Source: Cladopsammia gracilis (lineage: Eukaryota > Cnidaria > Anthozoa > Scleractinia > Dendrophylliidae). From it: a stretch of DNA of 64,000 nt. The notes beneath the pieces were generated by a model. It was not told where the DNA came from. It saw only the letters and a program-made list of their open reading frames with translations, and did no database searches. The stretch is taken from contig JAJGOT010000603.1 of NCBI GenBank assembly GCA_022457155.1, forward strand, positions 372,001 through 436,000, given 5' to 3'. This document shows, piece by piece, positions 1 to 10,433 of this stretch. Made by a program: the position numbers and the translations under genes. The first letter of the stretch is position 1. Every line of letters starts with the position of its first letter.

Positions 1-1
1 C

Positions 2-542
2 CCTCTTTCGGCAGCGGAAAACCAAGCCCGAACGGATGATATTATTCCCCCCAAACCACCCCTTGGCTCCACGCTTCCACCACCTCCCAAGTCATTGCAA
101 GAAGCGGTCCAGCAATCAAAGAACATTGACAAACAATTGGAAAACTTCATCGAAGTGGCTAAAAAGAATTTGGATGAGGCCAAGCGCGCCGGCAATAATG
201 CTGACGAGGTGAAAAAGGCTGATCTAGATTGGCAGGTGGCTCAAAAGAATGCTGAAGACAATCAATCAATTAAACTCAGAAAACTATGGCTTGCCCTACA
301 GCGACCTCCAATACTGGACCACGGACAACGACACATTCGATGCCGCGGTGGAAGCACACAAAAGAAAGCTGCTGGAACGTCGTGACAAACTGTGGTATCA
401 ACTGGAAACAGAATATCGAAACCACAAGGAAAGCATGAAACAGAGAGAAAAGCAACGACAAGCCAGGATAGAAAACATTATTCAAAAAGGGAAAGGGGTC
501 GCCTTGAAGCGGCGCAAACCTCGCGGTTGGGTACAAGAGTAA
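2..542 (+). pseudogene. C-terminal part of an unrecognised coiled-coil protein, frameshifted
   Basis: The frame is open from the left window edge, so the gene begins outside. It encodes a proline-rich stretch (PPKPPLGS, PPPPKS) followed by a Lys/Glu/Ala-rich probable coiled coil up to about base 270. A second frame takes over near 250-285 and continues as a charged helix-rich stretch ending in a basic tail (KRRKPRG) at 542. A single frameshift in one ancestral frame is the simplest reading. An AATAAA lies at 624-629, about 80 bases after the stop. I do not recognise the family; a structural protein or ORF1 of a mobile element is possible but not shown. Confidence 0.45.
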
Positions 543-1700
543 AAACGCTGTTCAGAAAAAAAGAGACGTTTAAAAGTTGTCACTGTTTTAATTGTTCACC
601 TGTTTTTAAAACAAGATTGTTGCAATAAAAAAAGTTGCTTGGTCAAAATTGTGTGCTCTTTTTCTTGCAATAACGGGTTTTTTGAAAAAGTAATCAAAAA
701 CCAATCTGTGTGGTTCACTGTCTCATTGTCTCCTTTGTGGCCACAAGCCGTTGGGATCCAAAAAAAGAAAATCAACAAGAACATTAAAAAACATGAAAAA
801 AAGCACTCTCATTTTCAAAACAAATTGCCCTTCAAAGACAAGAGGCGTCAGCGAAGGGCTTCCTCGTGATTGGTGAAGCCTGATGGGTGGTGTCAGCTTT
901 TTTCCTTTATAAAGGCTCACACTTTGTTCTTTTTCATTCTTTTCTCGTTCACTCTTTTATCGCCGAGCCAGGTCCCACTGGTGGTTCGCGCGTGGTCTGG
1001 AACCGAGTGATGGCGTAAGCCAACCATCGTTGTTTCACGCCGATGGTTCATCGCTAAAAACTCAGACAACTCTCTTCGTGGACGGTTTAAGAGAGGTGGC
1101 TTTGGAAAAACAGGACAACCTTTTCGGCGAAAGAAAGGGATTTTTTTTTGTTTCACTGCAAAATCCTTCCGCAGGTTCGTAGTTTGTTTATTTGTCTTTG
1201 CTCGATTCGCCATGCGATGAAAATTTGCTTTGTTAAAAATACTTTCTCTTTTCTTTCAAACGAGTTTTCTGCAAGCATTGAATTCAAACAAGTTTTTTTT
1301 TCTTGTTTCATTCACGAATTGCCCTGAGAGGTGAGCCAAGCTGATTTTCGCTCTTATACGCGCTGAAATCGAAAGAGAAAGAGAACCTGATTTACGGCAC
1401 GTCTTCGTGGACAATTTCTGCCTTGGAATGTTTTGCCCTGAAGGTTTTTACGCGGTCTAATTACGACGTGATTGCTTGTATTATGTTCTGTAAAAAGAAT
1501 CATTCAGTGCTCGACGATAACACCATTACATCCAGATACGTTTTGCTCGAACCCCGATCGGAAACTGACTCAAGAAAAGAAGAAAGCGTTCATCCTTGTA
1601 AGTTTTTCTTGTTGATGAGTTTCATTAAAACTTGTTATTGAACTTTCATCCTTGTGTGGGCTTCTTCTTTCATCTTGGGGATTTTGACCATTTGCCCAAT
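543..1700. other. Non-coding stretch with a weak TATA-type promoter signal
   Basis: No convincing gene. It contains AATAAA at 624-629, A/T runs, and a TATA-like TTTATAAAGG at 906-915 followed by a GC-richer segment (960-1130). Short frames here lack domain character. Confidence 0.5.
906..915 (+). promoter_or_regulatory. Possible TATA box
   Basis: TTTATAAAGG is followed by a shift to higher GC from about base 960. It resembles other TATA regions in this window, but no downstream gene is visible, so this is weak. Confidence 0.25.
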
Positions 1701-1721
1701 TCATTCCCCAGGAGGATTGTA

Positions 1722-2150
1722 TATAGGGAAATTGGACTGTGTCCCCCCAAAAAAATTGAAAAGAAATTGAAAAAAATCGAAAAAAATTTGATACTCAAAA
1801 TCACCTATAGAAATCAAAAATTGAAAGAAAATTCAAAAAATTTTGAAAAAAAATTGAAAAAAATTCTAGTCAAAATCCCCTATATAAAAAATTACAGTCA
1901 AAATCCGCTATTGGGCGTGGTTAGGGAAATTTGACTACTCCCCAAAAAATTTGAAAAAAAAATCAAAAAAAAATTTGAAAAAATTTGATACTCAAAATCA
2001 CCTATAGAAGTCAAAAATTCAAAAAAAAATCAAAAAAAAAAATTGAAAAAAATTATAGTCAAAATCCCCTATATTATGGGGACTTTTGACAGTGTCCCCA
2101 TTTTGAGGACTAAATGGGCCTTGGTTAGGGAAATTTGACTATGTCCCTTC
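1722..2150. repeat. A-rich imperfect tandem repeat of about 200 bp
   Basis: A head motif AGGGAAATT(T/G)GACT followed by TCCCC or GTCCC recurs near 1725, 1922 and 2127. Each is followed by runs of AAAATTGAAAAAAATT and a TACTCAAAATCACCTATAG block. It is low-complexity sequence with no coding sense. Confidence 0.6.
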
Positions 2151-2389
2151 TAGACACCCTTTACTACTCACCCCATACAAACTCTAGATTCCTTGATGGT
2201 TAATTGTTTTTATAACAATGGATAACTGATTATTGGTAATTGTTAATTGATAATGACCATGTAAGCCTCTACAAACATATAACAAATCTATAAATATTGT
2301 ATTCCTGAAACTTTCACCTCTCATCTTTATACAAATTAAAATTTCTGACTTGTTTTCGGGATTTTCCGAGGTTAAAATCTTTAAAAATC

Positions 2390-2422
2390 GACGTTTCGGC
2401 CGGTTTCACTGGCCTTCTTCAG
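2390..2422 (-). other. Hammerhead-like motif, left arm
   Basis: Read on the minus strand: CTGAAGA, a 7 bp stem II with one change relative to the right arm, then GAAACGTC. Stem III would be only ACGT, so activity would need dimerisation as in other short-stem-III hammerheads. One extra A lies between core and stem II. Confidence 0.4.
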
Positions 2423-3062
2423 GTCCTTTTAAAAATGTATCAATATGGCGGAACGTTGTTTAGCTTGGTAACCGCATGTAACTTTGTGACTATTACATGA
2501 CGTGTAAACGATGTCAAAATGCACGGGAAAAGCAGTCGAATGCCTGTGAAGTACTTTTACTTTTGCGATAATTCACTGTCTGCTACAGTCTTTTTCACGA
2601 TCAAAGAAGGATTTTAGGACTGGTCTCCATGTTTCAACATGGTCATCTCTATCGGCCGAAAAACGGATGGGCAAAGAAGATGGAGGCCTAGCACGGCACA
2701 CCGTGGAGTGCCAAGGTGGTGTCGACTGGGGAAACGCAGAGATCGTAGCAAGAGAGAGAGGATTAAAGCAAAGAAAGGTTCTCGAAGGAATCGAGTCACT
2801 ACGATAGAAACATCGCGGAATGGGAGTGCTCAACAATTTTGGCCATGTTGAAACATGGAAACCAGTCCTAAAATCCTTCTTTGATCGTGAAAAAGACTGT
2901 AGCAGACAGTGAATTATCGCAAAAGTAAAAGTACTTCACAGGCATTCGACTGCTTTTCCCGCGCATTTTGACATCGTTTACACGTCATGTAATAGTCACA
3001 AAGTTACATGCGGTTACCAAGCTAAACAACGTTCCGCCATATTGATACATTTTTAAAAGGTC

Positions 3063-3095
3063 CTGAAGAAGGCCAGTGAAACTGGCCGAAACGTC
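3063..3095 (+). other. Hammerhead-like motif, right arm
   Basis: CTGAAGA (3063-3069), a perfect 7 bp stem GGCCAGT/ACTGGCC with GAA loop, then GAAACGTC (3088-3095). It matches the CUGANGA...GAAA core, with GUC as the expected cleavage triplet. Confidence 0.4.
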
Positions 3096-3170
3096 GATTT
3101 TTAAAGATTTTAACCTCGGAAAATCCCGAAAACAAGTCAGAAATTTTATTTTCTACAAATATTATTGGGA

Positions 3171-3250
3171 TGGTCACGTGACTTCCCCGTGACACCTCCG
3201 TGACGCTGGTCACGTGTTGTCCGTCACGGGTATATAACTGTCACGGGTTT
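3171..3250 (+). promoter_or_regulatory. Promoter-like cluster of GTCAC/CACGTG sites with TATA box
   Basis: GTCACGTGAC at 3173, GTGAC twice, a second GTCACGTG and two GTCACGGG copies lie within 80 bp. They bracket TATATAA at 3231-3237. CACGTG is the core site of bHLH factors. A possible splice donor (AAGGTAATC) follows near 3270. No downstream coding exon was identified. Confidence 0.45.
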
Positions 3251-3685
3251 TACCAATCCCCTACAGAGAAGGTAATCCTTAAAACTGCTGGTTAAATGTT
3301 TTGTTCAAACGACTTCTGCAAAGTATTAAACTCTGTGGACCGAACAAATAATTTGAACGACTTTCCTAATGCTTTCAACGTCTCAACGGCCTGGAAAAAA
3401 GTTTTGAACGCTTTTTTTTATAAACGCTTCAAACGGCATGGAAGAAAATTCGAATGGTTTTTCCAATGTTTCTAATGCTTTCCTAAACCATTTTAACGTA
3501 GTTTCCACACGGTGATCAAACACTTAAGTTTAACGGATAACTCAGTGTACGTTTTCCCGTGGAAGGTCACGTTTATCATGTTTTATTATTATCATGTCTT
3601 GCTATTCTCGTTCAATTCTCGTTTGTTTGTCTTGCTCGTGTCAGCCGAATTATTGCTATGACTTGTCACAGGGTTCATACTTTTT
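3251..3685. other. No gene seen
   Basis: AT-rich sequence with imperfect repeats of AACGCTTTC-like words at 3360-3480. No coding or RNA signal. Confidence 0.5.
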
Positions 3686-3689
3686 TCAG

Positions 3690-3975
3690 ATTTTAAAATT
3701 CCATGACTTTCCATGACCTTTTCCATGACCTTTTCAAATTTTTCATGACCAAGAGTTCAACAGTCGTTTTCAAAATTTTATCAAAACGATCATTTTTTTA
3801 ATTTTTCATTTTGCCTTATTATTCCCACAACGTATGCTGCCTTAGTGATTTTGTACCATGAACATAGTTTTCCGTGACTTTCCATGACCCACACTTAAAT
3901 TCCATGACTTTCCAGGCCTGGAAATTAAATTATACAATGCCATGACTTTCCAGGTTTTTCCATGACCGTACGAAC
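3690..3975. repeat. Dispersed repeat built on CCATGACTTTCC
   Basis: Degenerate copies of TTCCATGACTTTCCATGACC occur at 3700-3745, 3869-3915 and 3940-3966. On the minus strand they make a spurious Gly/Lys/Trp-rich frame. I treat this as a repeat, not a gene. Confidence 0.6.
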
Positions 3976-4100
3976 CCTGTGTCACTTTCGATTCTCGCTG
4001 ATAACCATATTTTTTACGGACTGAATCTGGCTGGTCACTCGCCGAGAATTTTCGCACAGCTTGCCTTCGGATGAGTTAAATATAACGTTTCCGAAAAACA

Positions 4101-4206
4101 TGCCTAAATGTGCGTAAACTGTGCGTAAACTGTGCGCAAGCTGTGCCTAAGCATTCCGTAAAATGTGCCAAACCTGTGCCTAGTATGTGCCTAACTTGTG
4201 CCTTTT
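4101..4206 (-). repeat. Array of TTAGGCACAGT-type units (minus-strand copy)
   Basis: About nine degenerate units (TGTGCCTAA, TGTGCGTAAAC) run in tandem. The reverse complement matches the array at 63.5 kb, including an adjacent (C)GGAAACGT(A)TAT promoter-like end. Confidence 0.65.
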
Positions 4207-4215
4207 ATGTTTTTT

Positions 4216-4629
4216 TTTTCTCGTGTACTTTTGCGTCAAATCGGTGCATTTGACAGAACGTGAATTATCGTAAACACCGGTGTATAAGCCGCACTTTTTT
4301 GCCCAAAATTTTTGCTCAAAATCGAGGGTGCGGCTTATCTACGAGAGCATCTACAAAAGGTTATCAAACTTTCCGGTTATATAAGTCAGCGATAAGTTGA
4401 CCAGACTTTTTGAGCCTCGAAATTAAGATTTTATTTATTAGAGGTGTATAATGTGGAACTTTAAATGATGTAGAAAAGTGAGTCTTGTCTGTCTAACAGA
4501 GCGGCCAGAGCACCTCCGAGACCATGCAAAAATCAAATTGAACAATCCGCATTGAACACGTAACGCACAAACGTGAACGTTGTGTTTATAAATTGTAAAA
4601 TGTAGCCTCAAATTGTCAAAATACCTGTG
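4216..4629. other. No gene seen
   Basis: AT-rich sequence; no coding or RNA signature beyond short AT-rich words. Confidence 0.5.
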
Positions 4630-5220
4630 TTAACCCTATTCGGCCTGGGGAGGGGGCACAAAGTGCCCGCGCTAACTTTCAACATTCTTAATTTCTTTAA
4701 TATGTATTCAAACGCCATCCAACTTTGCGACTTTTCAAAAAATTTATCTGGCAACAATTTCGTATGACAATTTTTTGATCACGTGACTTGATGTTTCCAT
4801 GGCAACGAGATTTTGACAGCCATGTTTTTTGAAATTTGCATATTTACACCTTTGAATAAAGAAAAACAACGTTTATTGGTATAACTTTTATATTTTTACG
4901 TCATTTAGAGTTTATTTATTGGTTTTGATTAATTTTGAGTGAATTTGGACGGTTTTTAATAGGTTTTAAAAAAATTCGGAAATCCAAGATGGCGGATCCA
5001 AGATGGCGGCCATATAACTAATTACCAAATAACTACGTCATATGATGTCATCGTTCCATTGTGCGGACCGCAAAGGAGACAGTTTTGGACATACTATGTA
5101 CCCTCTAGGTTTCATTGTCATAGACTTAATGTTCTTGAAGTTACGAAGGGGGGGGGGGGGGCACAATGTGCCTCCCCCAGGCTCAGAAACTCAAAAAAAG
5201 CCCAGGCCGAATGGGGTTAA
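4630..5220. mobile_element. TTAA-flanked MITE, piggyBac-like
   Basis: TTAA at 4630-4633 and 5217-5220 flank 20 bp inverted ends that match at 19 positions (TTAACCCTATTCGGCCTGGG versus TTAACCCCATTCGGCCTGGG). TTAA target sites with CCC termini are the piggyBac hallmark. The interior has no transposase, so it is non-autonomous. Inner GGGGGCACAA(A/T)GTGCC repeats and a poly-G tract lie near the ends. Confidence 0.75.
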
Positions 5221-5470
5221 AACAGTGCTCACTGTCTGTCAGACATTTCGAAGCTTTTAGCAATGAAGGAATACTTAGAAGAATCACTGGCTTCATTGTG
5301 GTACAGCTTTCAGTTACAAAACATTCAATAGTAAACAACGTGGTTTGCAGGAACGGTGACTGAATGAAAAGAGTAACTCTTCTCTACGTCGGACGTCTTT
5401 TTATCTTGTTTAAAATATTAATATAAATTGCTTCTTTTCTTATGGTACATTGAAATATGAGACAAATGTT

Positions 5471-5683
5471 TCTTACGCATGCGTAAGACAAACATTTTCC
5501 GTCATTTAGTCTTATTGGTGTATAAAGTCAGTCCTGACTATTTCTCCCATCGAAGTGAACGTTGCTTTTATACACAGCATACAACTTGAGGCCGAATTTG
5601 TCGCGATTCTGAAAAACTAAAAGATATTTTTAATCAGAGTTCTTCCAAGGCAAAAATAACAAACATCGATCTCTCGCACTGGT
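5471..5683 (+). promoter_or_regulatory. Promoter-like region with NRF1-type palindrome, TATA and splice donor
   Basis: TCTTACGCATGCGTAAGA (5471-5488) is a perfect 18 bp palindrome resembling an NRF1 site. TATAAAG follows near 5521, then about 130 bp of probable 5' exon ending in a good donor (ACTG|GTAAGC, GT at 5682). No downstream coding exon is visible. Confidence 0.4.
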
Positions 5684-5689
5684 AAGCAT

Positions 5690-7338
5690 ATTGTCAATTT
5701 ATTCCCCTTTTTACTGTCGATTCTGTACAATGCCTGTGTTGGAGTAGTCCTCGCTGCCTGCAGACTTTTTTTTTAAAGAAGGAATAGAAACACGGCAAAA
5801 TAGCGTCATTACCCATGGGATTTAATAAAAAGTTTGGACTTCAGGACTGGACTTCTGTAGATTATGGACTGTGAAATGCGTGTCATATTAATGTCAATTT
5901 TTACTGACACTATTGCTTCTTGTGGTTACTAGTAACCACTTTGTTGTCACCTGTCTAAGTAAGTCAGACTTTCCGAAGTGTGAAGTTGTGCCAAGTTCAC
6001 CAGATTGCTGTACGATGAGACAGTTCTGATAGCTTTGGATTGGACAACTCGATTGTCAAAGCACTTCTGTTTGTACGTGCACGCTTTGGATCCGTGGGAA
6101 AGGTAAACAAAGCTTTTTGGTTCTTTTTACTGCTTTACCAAGCACCGCTTTCACCAAATGTGGCCAAGTATTGTTTCAAAGATTTTTTTGGTGTTTTTGT
6201 GGTTTTAAATAAGGCTTTAGTGAAAAATCGAGCTGTGAATCGAAGTGTTTGTTTGCAGACCATGAGCTATCGGAACTTATGATTCAAACGCCGCCAGCAT
6301 TTTATTTCTGTACCTTTGACCATTCAGAACTGCTTTTTTTGATTAGCGAAAGCATTATGCGAATCATCTTTCCGGATAAGATTGGCATTCCATTGCACAG
6401 GAAAAGTTGGCAGTTTTTAATAGAAAGCATAATAAAAATAGGTTGCTGAATTTAATTATTTTGTGATGTTTATTATATTTTTGCAGACGCTAGCCGGTTC
6501 CGCGCCGTAATTAGGATAAAATAAATCGCCAAGACGTCTAGAAGCAGAAAATCACTGAATTCTGATACGTGTTTGACTTTTTTAATCAAAGGAAAGACAT
6601 TTTCATTCAAGGAAATATGAGTTTCATTCAAAAGTTTCGGCCTTTTATAGAAAATTTATTTTGTATTCAGTGGTCATATAAAATCAGCTTGCAATCAAAT
6701 TAAGCTTACATTTCACATCAGAATTTGCATAAAACAAAATTGTGTATTTGCGACAACACTTTGATGAAACTCTGAAACCTGGAAAAAAACTTATTATAGA
6801 TAGCAAAATCAAAGCATTTTTAAAATAACCAGCTTTCAGTTGTGGAAATATTTCACGCGACACTTACAAAATGTTTGACCAATTCATAGCAATTATCAGC
6901 AAAGATTTGAAAACTTAAAAAAAACCCGGATCTCCTGAATGCCATTTCCTGTTTATTTAGGGCCTACAAAAAGTTAATTGCAATCCGGAAGTATCTGGGT
7001 TAAAAATCAAGGTGCGAGGGTGGATCTGCTTGGCCGGGAAATCTGGGTGTGGGAGTAAAAAAAATCTTGCATCCGTCGGGGGGGGGGGGGGGGATGGGGT
7101 TCTGGAATAACCCATTTTACACAGGTTGCTAAGTGTAGCCTCTTGTTCCTTCGTTTTCTCTGTATTTAATTATCAGTTTGAGAAGCTTTCTCACACACTC
7201 TTAAGAGTGTTTCATCAGGAATCCAAAGTCCTTGAGGCTGGTAAAAAAAAACTTGGCTGTGTCTCACTTTTTCAACTCACTTCTCCTATTTCGAAATCCT
7301 GATGCAACGCTCTGACTCTTTCTTGTGTTTGATATACA
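5690..7338. other. No gene seen
   Basis: AT-rich non-coding sequence with a poly-G tract near 7079-7093. Short frames at 6040-6450 have no domain character. Confidence 0.5.
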
Positions 7339-7343
7339 GTATT

Positions 7344-7688
7344 TGTCCACGAGAAGGACCTATATTGAATGACTGTCACGCAACACCGAAAACTATGTCT
7401 ATATTCGAAACTACATCCAAAAACTATCCGAAGATTATTCACCGAAAACGAATTTTGTCCCTCTGTCCACGATGGTTTTTATGCTAAAACTGACTAGAAA
7501 AACCTAAATGCTTTTCTTTTTAACACTAGAGAGTTGGCACCTTCGACTGGACAATCTTTTTATAAGCAAAATGTCAACGCTAGTTCATTAGTCCCTTTGT
7601 CCAGACTTATCTGAAGTAGAGACGATACAAGTTACACATAACAAAACATTCCAGCCGGCCAACGCTAGTTCATTAGTCCTTTTGTCCA
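7344..7688 (-). repeat. 3' LTR of the BEL/Pao element
   Basis: Identical to 15951-16295 except at three positions. It contains a duplicated segment of about 28 bp, AACGCTAGTTCATTAGTCC plus TTTGTCCA, and a minus-strand TATA-like TTATAAAAAG near 7560. Confidence 0.95.
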
Positions 7689-7701
7689 TTTCTCTCCCCT
7701 T
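7689..7701 (-). other. Polypurine tract
   Basis: On the minus strand AAGGGGAGAGAAA directly abuts the 3' LTR, the expected plus-strand priming site. Confidence 0.85.
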
Positions 7702-7875
7702 GATATGACGCAGCATATCAACTTGTCTACACGAAAAAAGGGGAGAATGTCTCTAAGCCCTAAAAGGTCCTCTAAATCGACGTCGATGACATTGTCACCA
7801 AAGTTCGTTAACGAGCGCCTCGCCGTCTCATGTTGTCATCTTCCTGCTTTTGTTCCATTTTCTCCAGACGTTTCC

Positions 7876-8022
7876 TCACTGTAACTCCAGCGGACATAGC
7901 TTCGAAATGGGTCTGGTTAACTGGCTTTTCCCCACTTGGACTTTCGCGACTCTTACATGACGATCTTTTCCTTGATATACCTCGACAACCCTTCCTAGAG
8001 GCCAATGCCCGCGTGGTGTGTT
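7876..8022 (-). pseudogene. C-terminal end of BEL/Pao integrase, cut off by an insertion
   Basis: Encodes the typical BEL/Pao C-terminus (TPRGHWPLGRV ... RPISKLCPLE). It joins in frame to the pol segment at 10441 if the DNA transposon 8023-10433 and one target-site copy are removed. Its upstream continuation past 8022 is transposon sequence, not Pol. Confidence 0.9.
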
Positions 8023-8599
8023 GAGGGTCTCAATAGGGGTGTAGCAAACACGGTACACGGTTAAAAATTTCGCGATTTCACGGTGCACGCTTAATTTTTC
8101 TTCGGTACGGTTAACTAAGATTAGCATACACGTATTACTATTCAAAAATTCACAACAACAACAAATATTGTCCCCCTTTCTAAAGAGTTGCATTGATAAT
8201 CGGGGGCACTGACGATACTGACCCCTGAAATAATGAAAAAGCAAATCTAGTCAGTCTAATCAGGTTCCAGGCACAAAAAAGTAGTAGAAATGCAATTTTT
8301 ATAAAAAAGAAAAACGTCTCCTGCAATGCATGTTGAAGGCCCCGAGAAAAACAGCCAAGGAAAACAACAAAAACATTAGTGTATTTTGGCAAAGTGGTGC
8401 TAAACAGTAAAAACGAATGTCAGAATTTAGACAATGAATTATTTTTTGTTCATGTTATTTTTTGAGCATCTGAGAGCTATTTGCTTTTTTTGATTGTTTC
8501 CATCATAGTTTAGCGGTCTCCCTCTACTAACTATGTTTGCATTCTTATGAGTTTTAACTGTGGGCACAACGAAATATGTACTTACATTTCTAACGGTGA

Positions 8600-9316
8600 T
8601 TAAACATCAAACTTTGCCCAGGCCTTGACTTGTCTTCCCGATCTTGTTATTACTGGCTTGTTTGTTACATAATCAGGTTCGTCATCGGAAAACAAACTAT
8701 CGTCTGAGTCCGTTTCATATTCCTCGCCGAAATCACAATTTGAGTTGGATACCTGAGTTGACTGAGTTGCGTGGACAACTTCGATGGTACAATCATCAAC
8801 AAAGCTGATTAAAGATACGCCCTCGGGCACGGGTACATTCGGGCCTTCAGCATCTGTCTTATTTGGGAGATCTGCGCTTATTTCTTGATCACGTCTAAAG
8901 AATAATCTTGTTATAGAATCGGCTCGCTTTGTATAGACGGCAGGAGGCAAAGCTCCTGCTTTATCCTTTGTGGTCTCAGATCGGACAGTTCTTTGCCTCA
9001 CAGGGCGAAAGTTGTCAACCCATCCCCGCATTGCATCTTCCTCCCTATTGGCTAAATTATTTTCCAGACGCTCGCCTCGTGGTTCTTTCAAAACAAACCT
9101 CGCATGCTTGCAAACATGGCTGACGAATTGCAAAACAATTCCCAATTCTTTCGCCGTTTTACAATTCCTCCGGACCCGCTGGATGCTCAGATCCCTCGTC
9201 CAGGGCCTTACCTGTTTCACAGCGTCGGTATGCAGAATCAATTCCAATTCTACGATCACGATTATGATGCCGGCTAAAATAAAGTATTTTAATTTATTTT
9301 GTTTTGTAAATACCAT
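8600..9316 (-). CDS. Possible exon(s) of an unrecognised transposon gene
   Basis: A 238-codon open stretch. Its C-terminal third is acidic and serine-rich and ends in a basic TRSGRQVKAW tail, which looks protein-like. The N-terminal part is doubtful, and a strong donor (AAACAG|GTAAGG) near 9210 suggests several exons. No catalytic motif seen. A 54-codon plus-strand frame at 9114-9278 overlaps and could be the real one. Confidence 0.3.
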   Translation of the reverse strand: MVFTKQNKLKYFILAGIIIVIVELELILHTDAVKQVRPWTRDLSIQRVRRNCKTAKELGIVLQFVSHVCKHARFVLKEPRGERLENNLANREEDAMRGWVDNFRPVRQRTVRSETTKDKAGALPPAVYTKRADSITRLFFRRDQEISADLPNKTDAEGPNVPVPEGVSLISFVDDCTIEVVHATQSTQVSNSNCDFGEEYETDSDDSLFSDDEPDYVTNKPVITRSGRQVKAWAKFDV

Positions 9317-9774
9317 GTTTTGCTATTTATTATTTGGTAGTGTTTTCGCCTCATATTCTGCGTACATCTTCTACATTACACATGACATCATCTACACTAC
9401 CGATATAAAGCAAAAACAAAAAACACTGCAACAAATGCAAAATACTTTCTGCGATCCATTTTCAATTCAAGTCGTACAAGACCGTACAATTCTCATGTCG
9501 CATCACGTTTCCTCTATCTGTCAGCACCTCAGACGATTGAGTAAAACATTTTCTTGCTCGAATTCTAATGTGAAGACTTTAGTAAAGGAAAATTGCTTTG
9601 CAAAATTTTACTTGAAATTTTACTAAGCAAAACTTGATTCTAGTGTGAAGCCACGCATTATTAGAGTCAAAATATTGGCGCTACAGTAAAGGTTTGAAAA
9701 GCAGCACCCCGCGAAGCCATCTAGTAACACTAAAGTTTTATATCGAATACATATTGATTTAGCTTTTCACTTAC

Positions 9775-10084
9775 CGTTCAATTCACTTTCACCAGTAAGT
9801 AATGATCGTAGTTCAAGTTTGTATTGCGGCAGGGTAGATATGTCAAAGTTCTCAACTTTTCCATCGCACTTGCTTATACGGTACAGTTTCAATGTGTATT
9901 GGCCCAGACCCAAGGTTCGCATCTTATCCTTGAGGCCCAACAAATCAGAAAGCTGCTTTTCGAAAGCATTTAACGACTCCTTGTGCTCGTCGCTTAACAG
10001 AATTCTGGACTTATATCTTTCGATTGGCTTTTCTTGCCCTTGACTAAAGACACTTACAATGGCTTTAATCACACTCATCGTCAA
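9775..10084 (-). CDS. Probable first exon of an unrecognised transposon gene
   Basis: ATG at 10084, about 100 codons of charged sequence (KIL/DLLGLKDKMRTLGLGQYTLKLYRISK region), then a consensus donor AACG|GTAAGTG with GT at 9773-9774. It lies within the nested DNA transposon, upstream of the other candidate exon, and may be the accessory or transposase gene. No known family recognised. Confidence 0.4.
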
Positions 10085-10433
10085 GACTTTCGACCGGGAC
10101 GATCAGACAGACTCTAAAATCCACCAGCCATGTGCTTATCTTGAAAAATGACGTCATACACAATGTGCATTGTTATTTCGTGTTCTTTGGGATGCCTGTG
10201 GTGATTTTGACTATATATCGAATAACTGTTTTTTCTGTCTGAGAAACAAACTAAAAATACCAAATAGACCACATACATAAAATAATTGTTCAGAGCTTAG
10301 GATAAGCTACAAACAACACGGTTATCTGAACAAAAATAATTCACGACACACGGTTAATTTTTTCCCTTTTTCACGACACACGGTTAATTTTTTGGATGTT
10401 TCACGCCACACGCTTAACCCCATTGAGACCCTC

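Larger units (their letters stand above)
2337..3148. mobile_element. Foldback element with 306 bp inverted arms, Penelope-like ends suspected
   Basis: Arms 2337-2642 and 2843-3148 are near-perfect inverted copies separated by a 200 bp unrelated spacer. Each arm carries CTGAAGA, a GGCCAGT/ACTGGCC stem and GAAACGTC, the core pattern of small hammerhead ribozymes known from the terminal repeats of Penelope-like retroelements. The spacer has no recognisable protein. It could be an inverted pair of Penelope end fragments or a plain foldback MITE. The arm structure is certain; the family is inferred. Confidence 0.7.
8023..10433. mobile_element. 2.4 kb DNA transposon nested in BEL pol, family unclear
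   Basis: Ends GAGGGTCTCAAT and ATTGAGACCCTC are inverted, and TGTGTT(G) flanks both sides (8017-8022, 10434-10439). Subterminal ~30 bp repeats (CACGACACACGGTTAATTTTTT) occur three times near 10330-10420 and in degenerate inverted form at 8045-8120. A 6-7 bp target duplication is measured directly; no transposase family is recognised. Confidence 0.8.

Noticed and set aside
3842..4057. 71-codon minus-strand frame rich in Gly, Lys and Trp
   Set aside because: Made by the CCATGACTTTCC repeat.
8970..9626. 218-codon plus-strand frame
   Set aside because: Opposite to a more protein-like minus-strand frame and composed of simple hydrophobic and basic runs; no motif.
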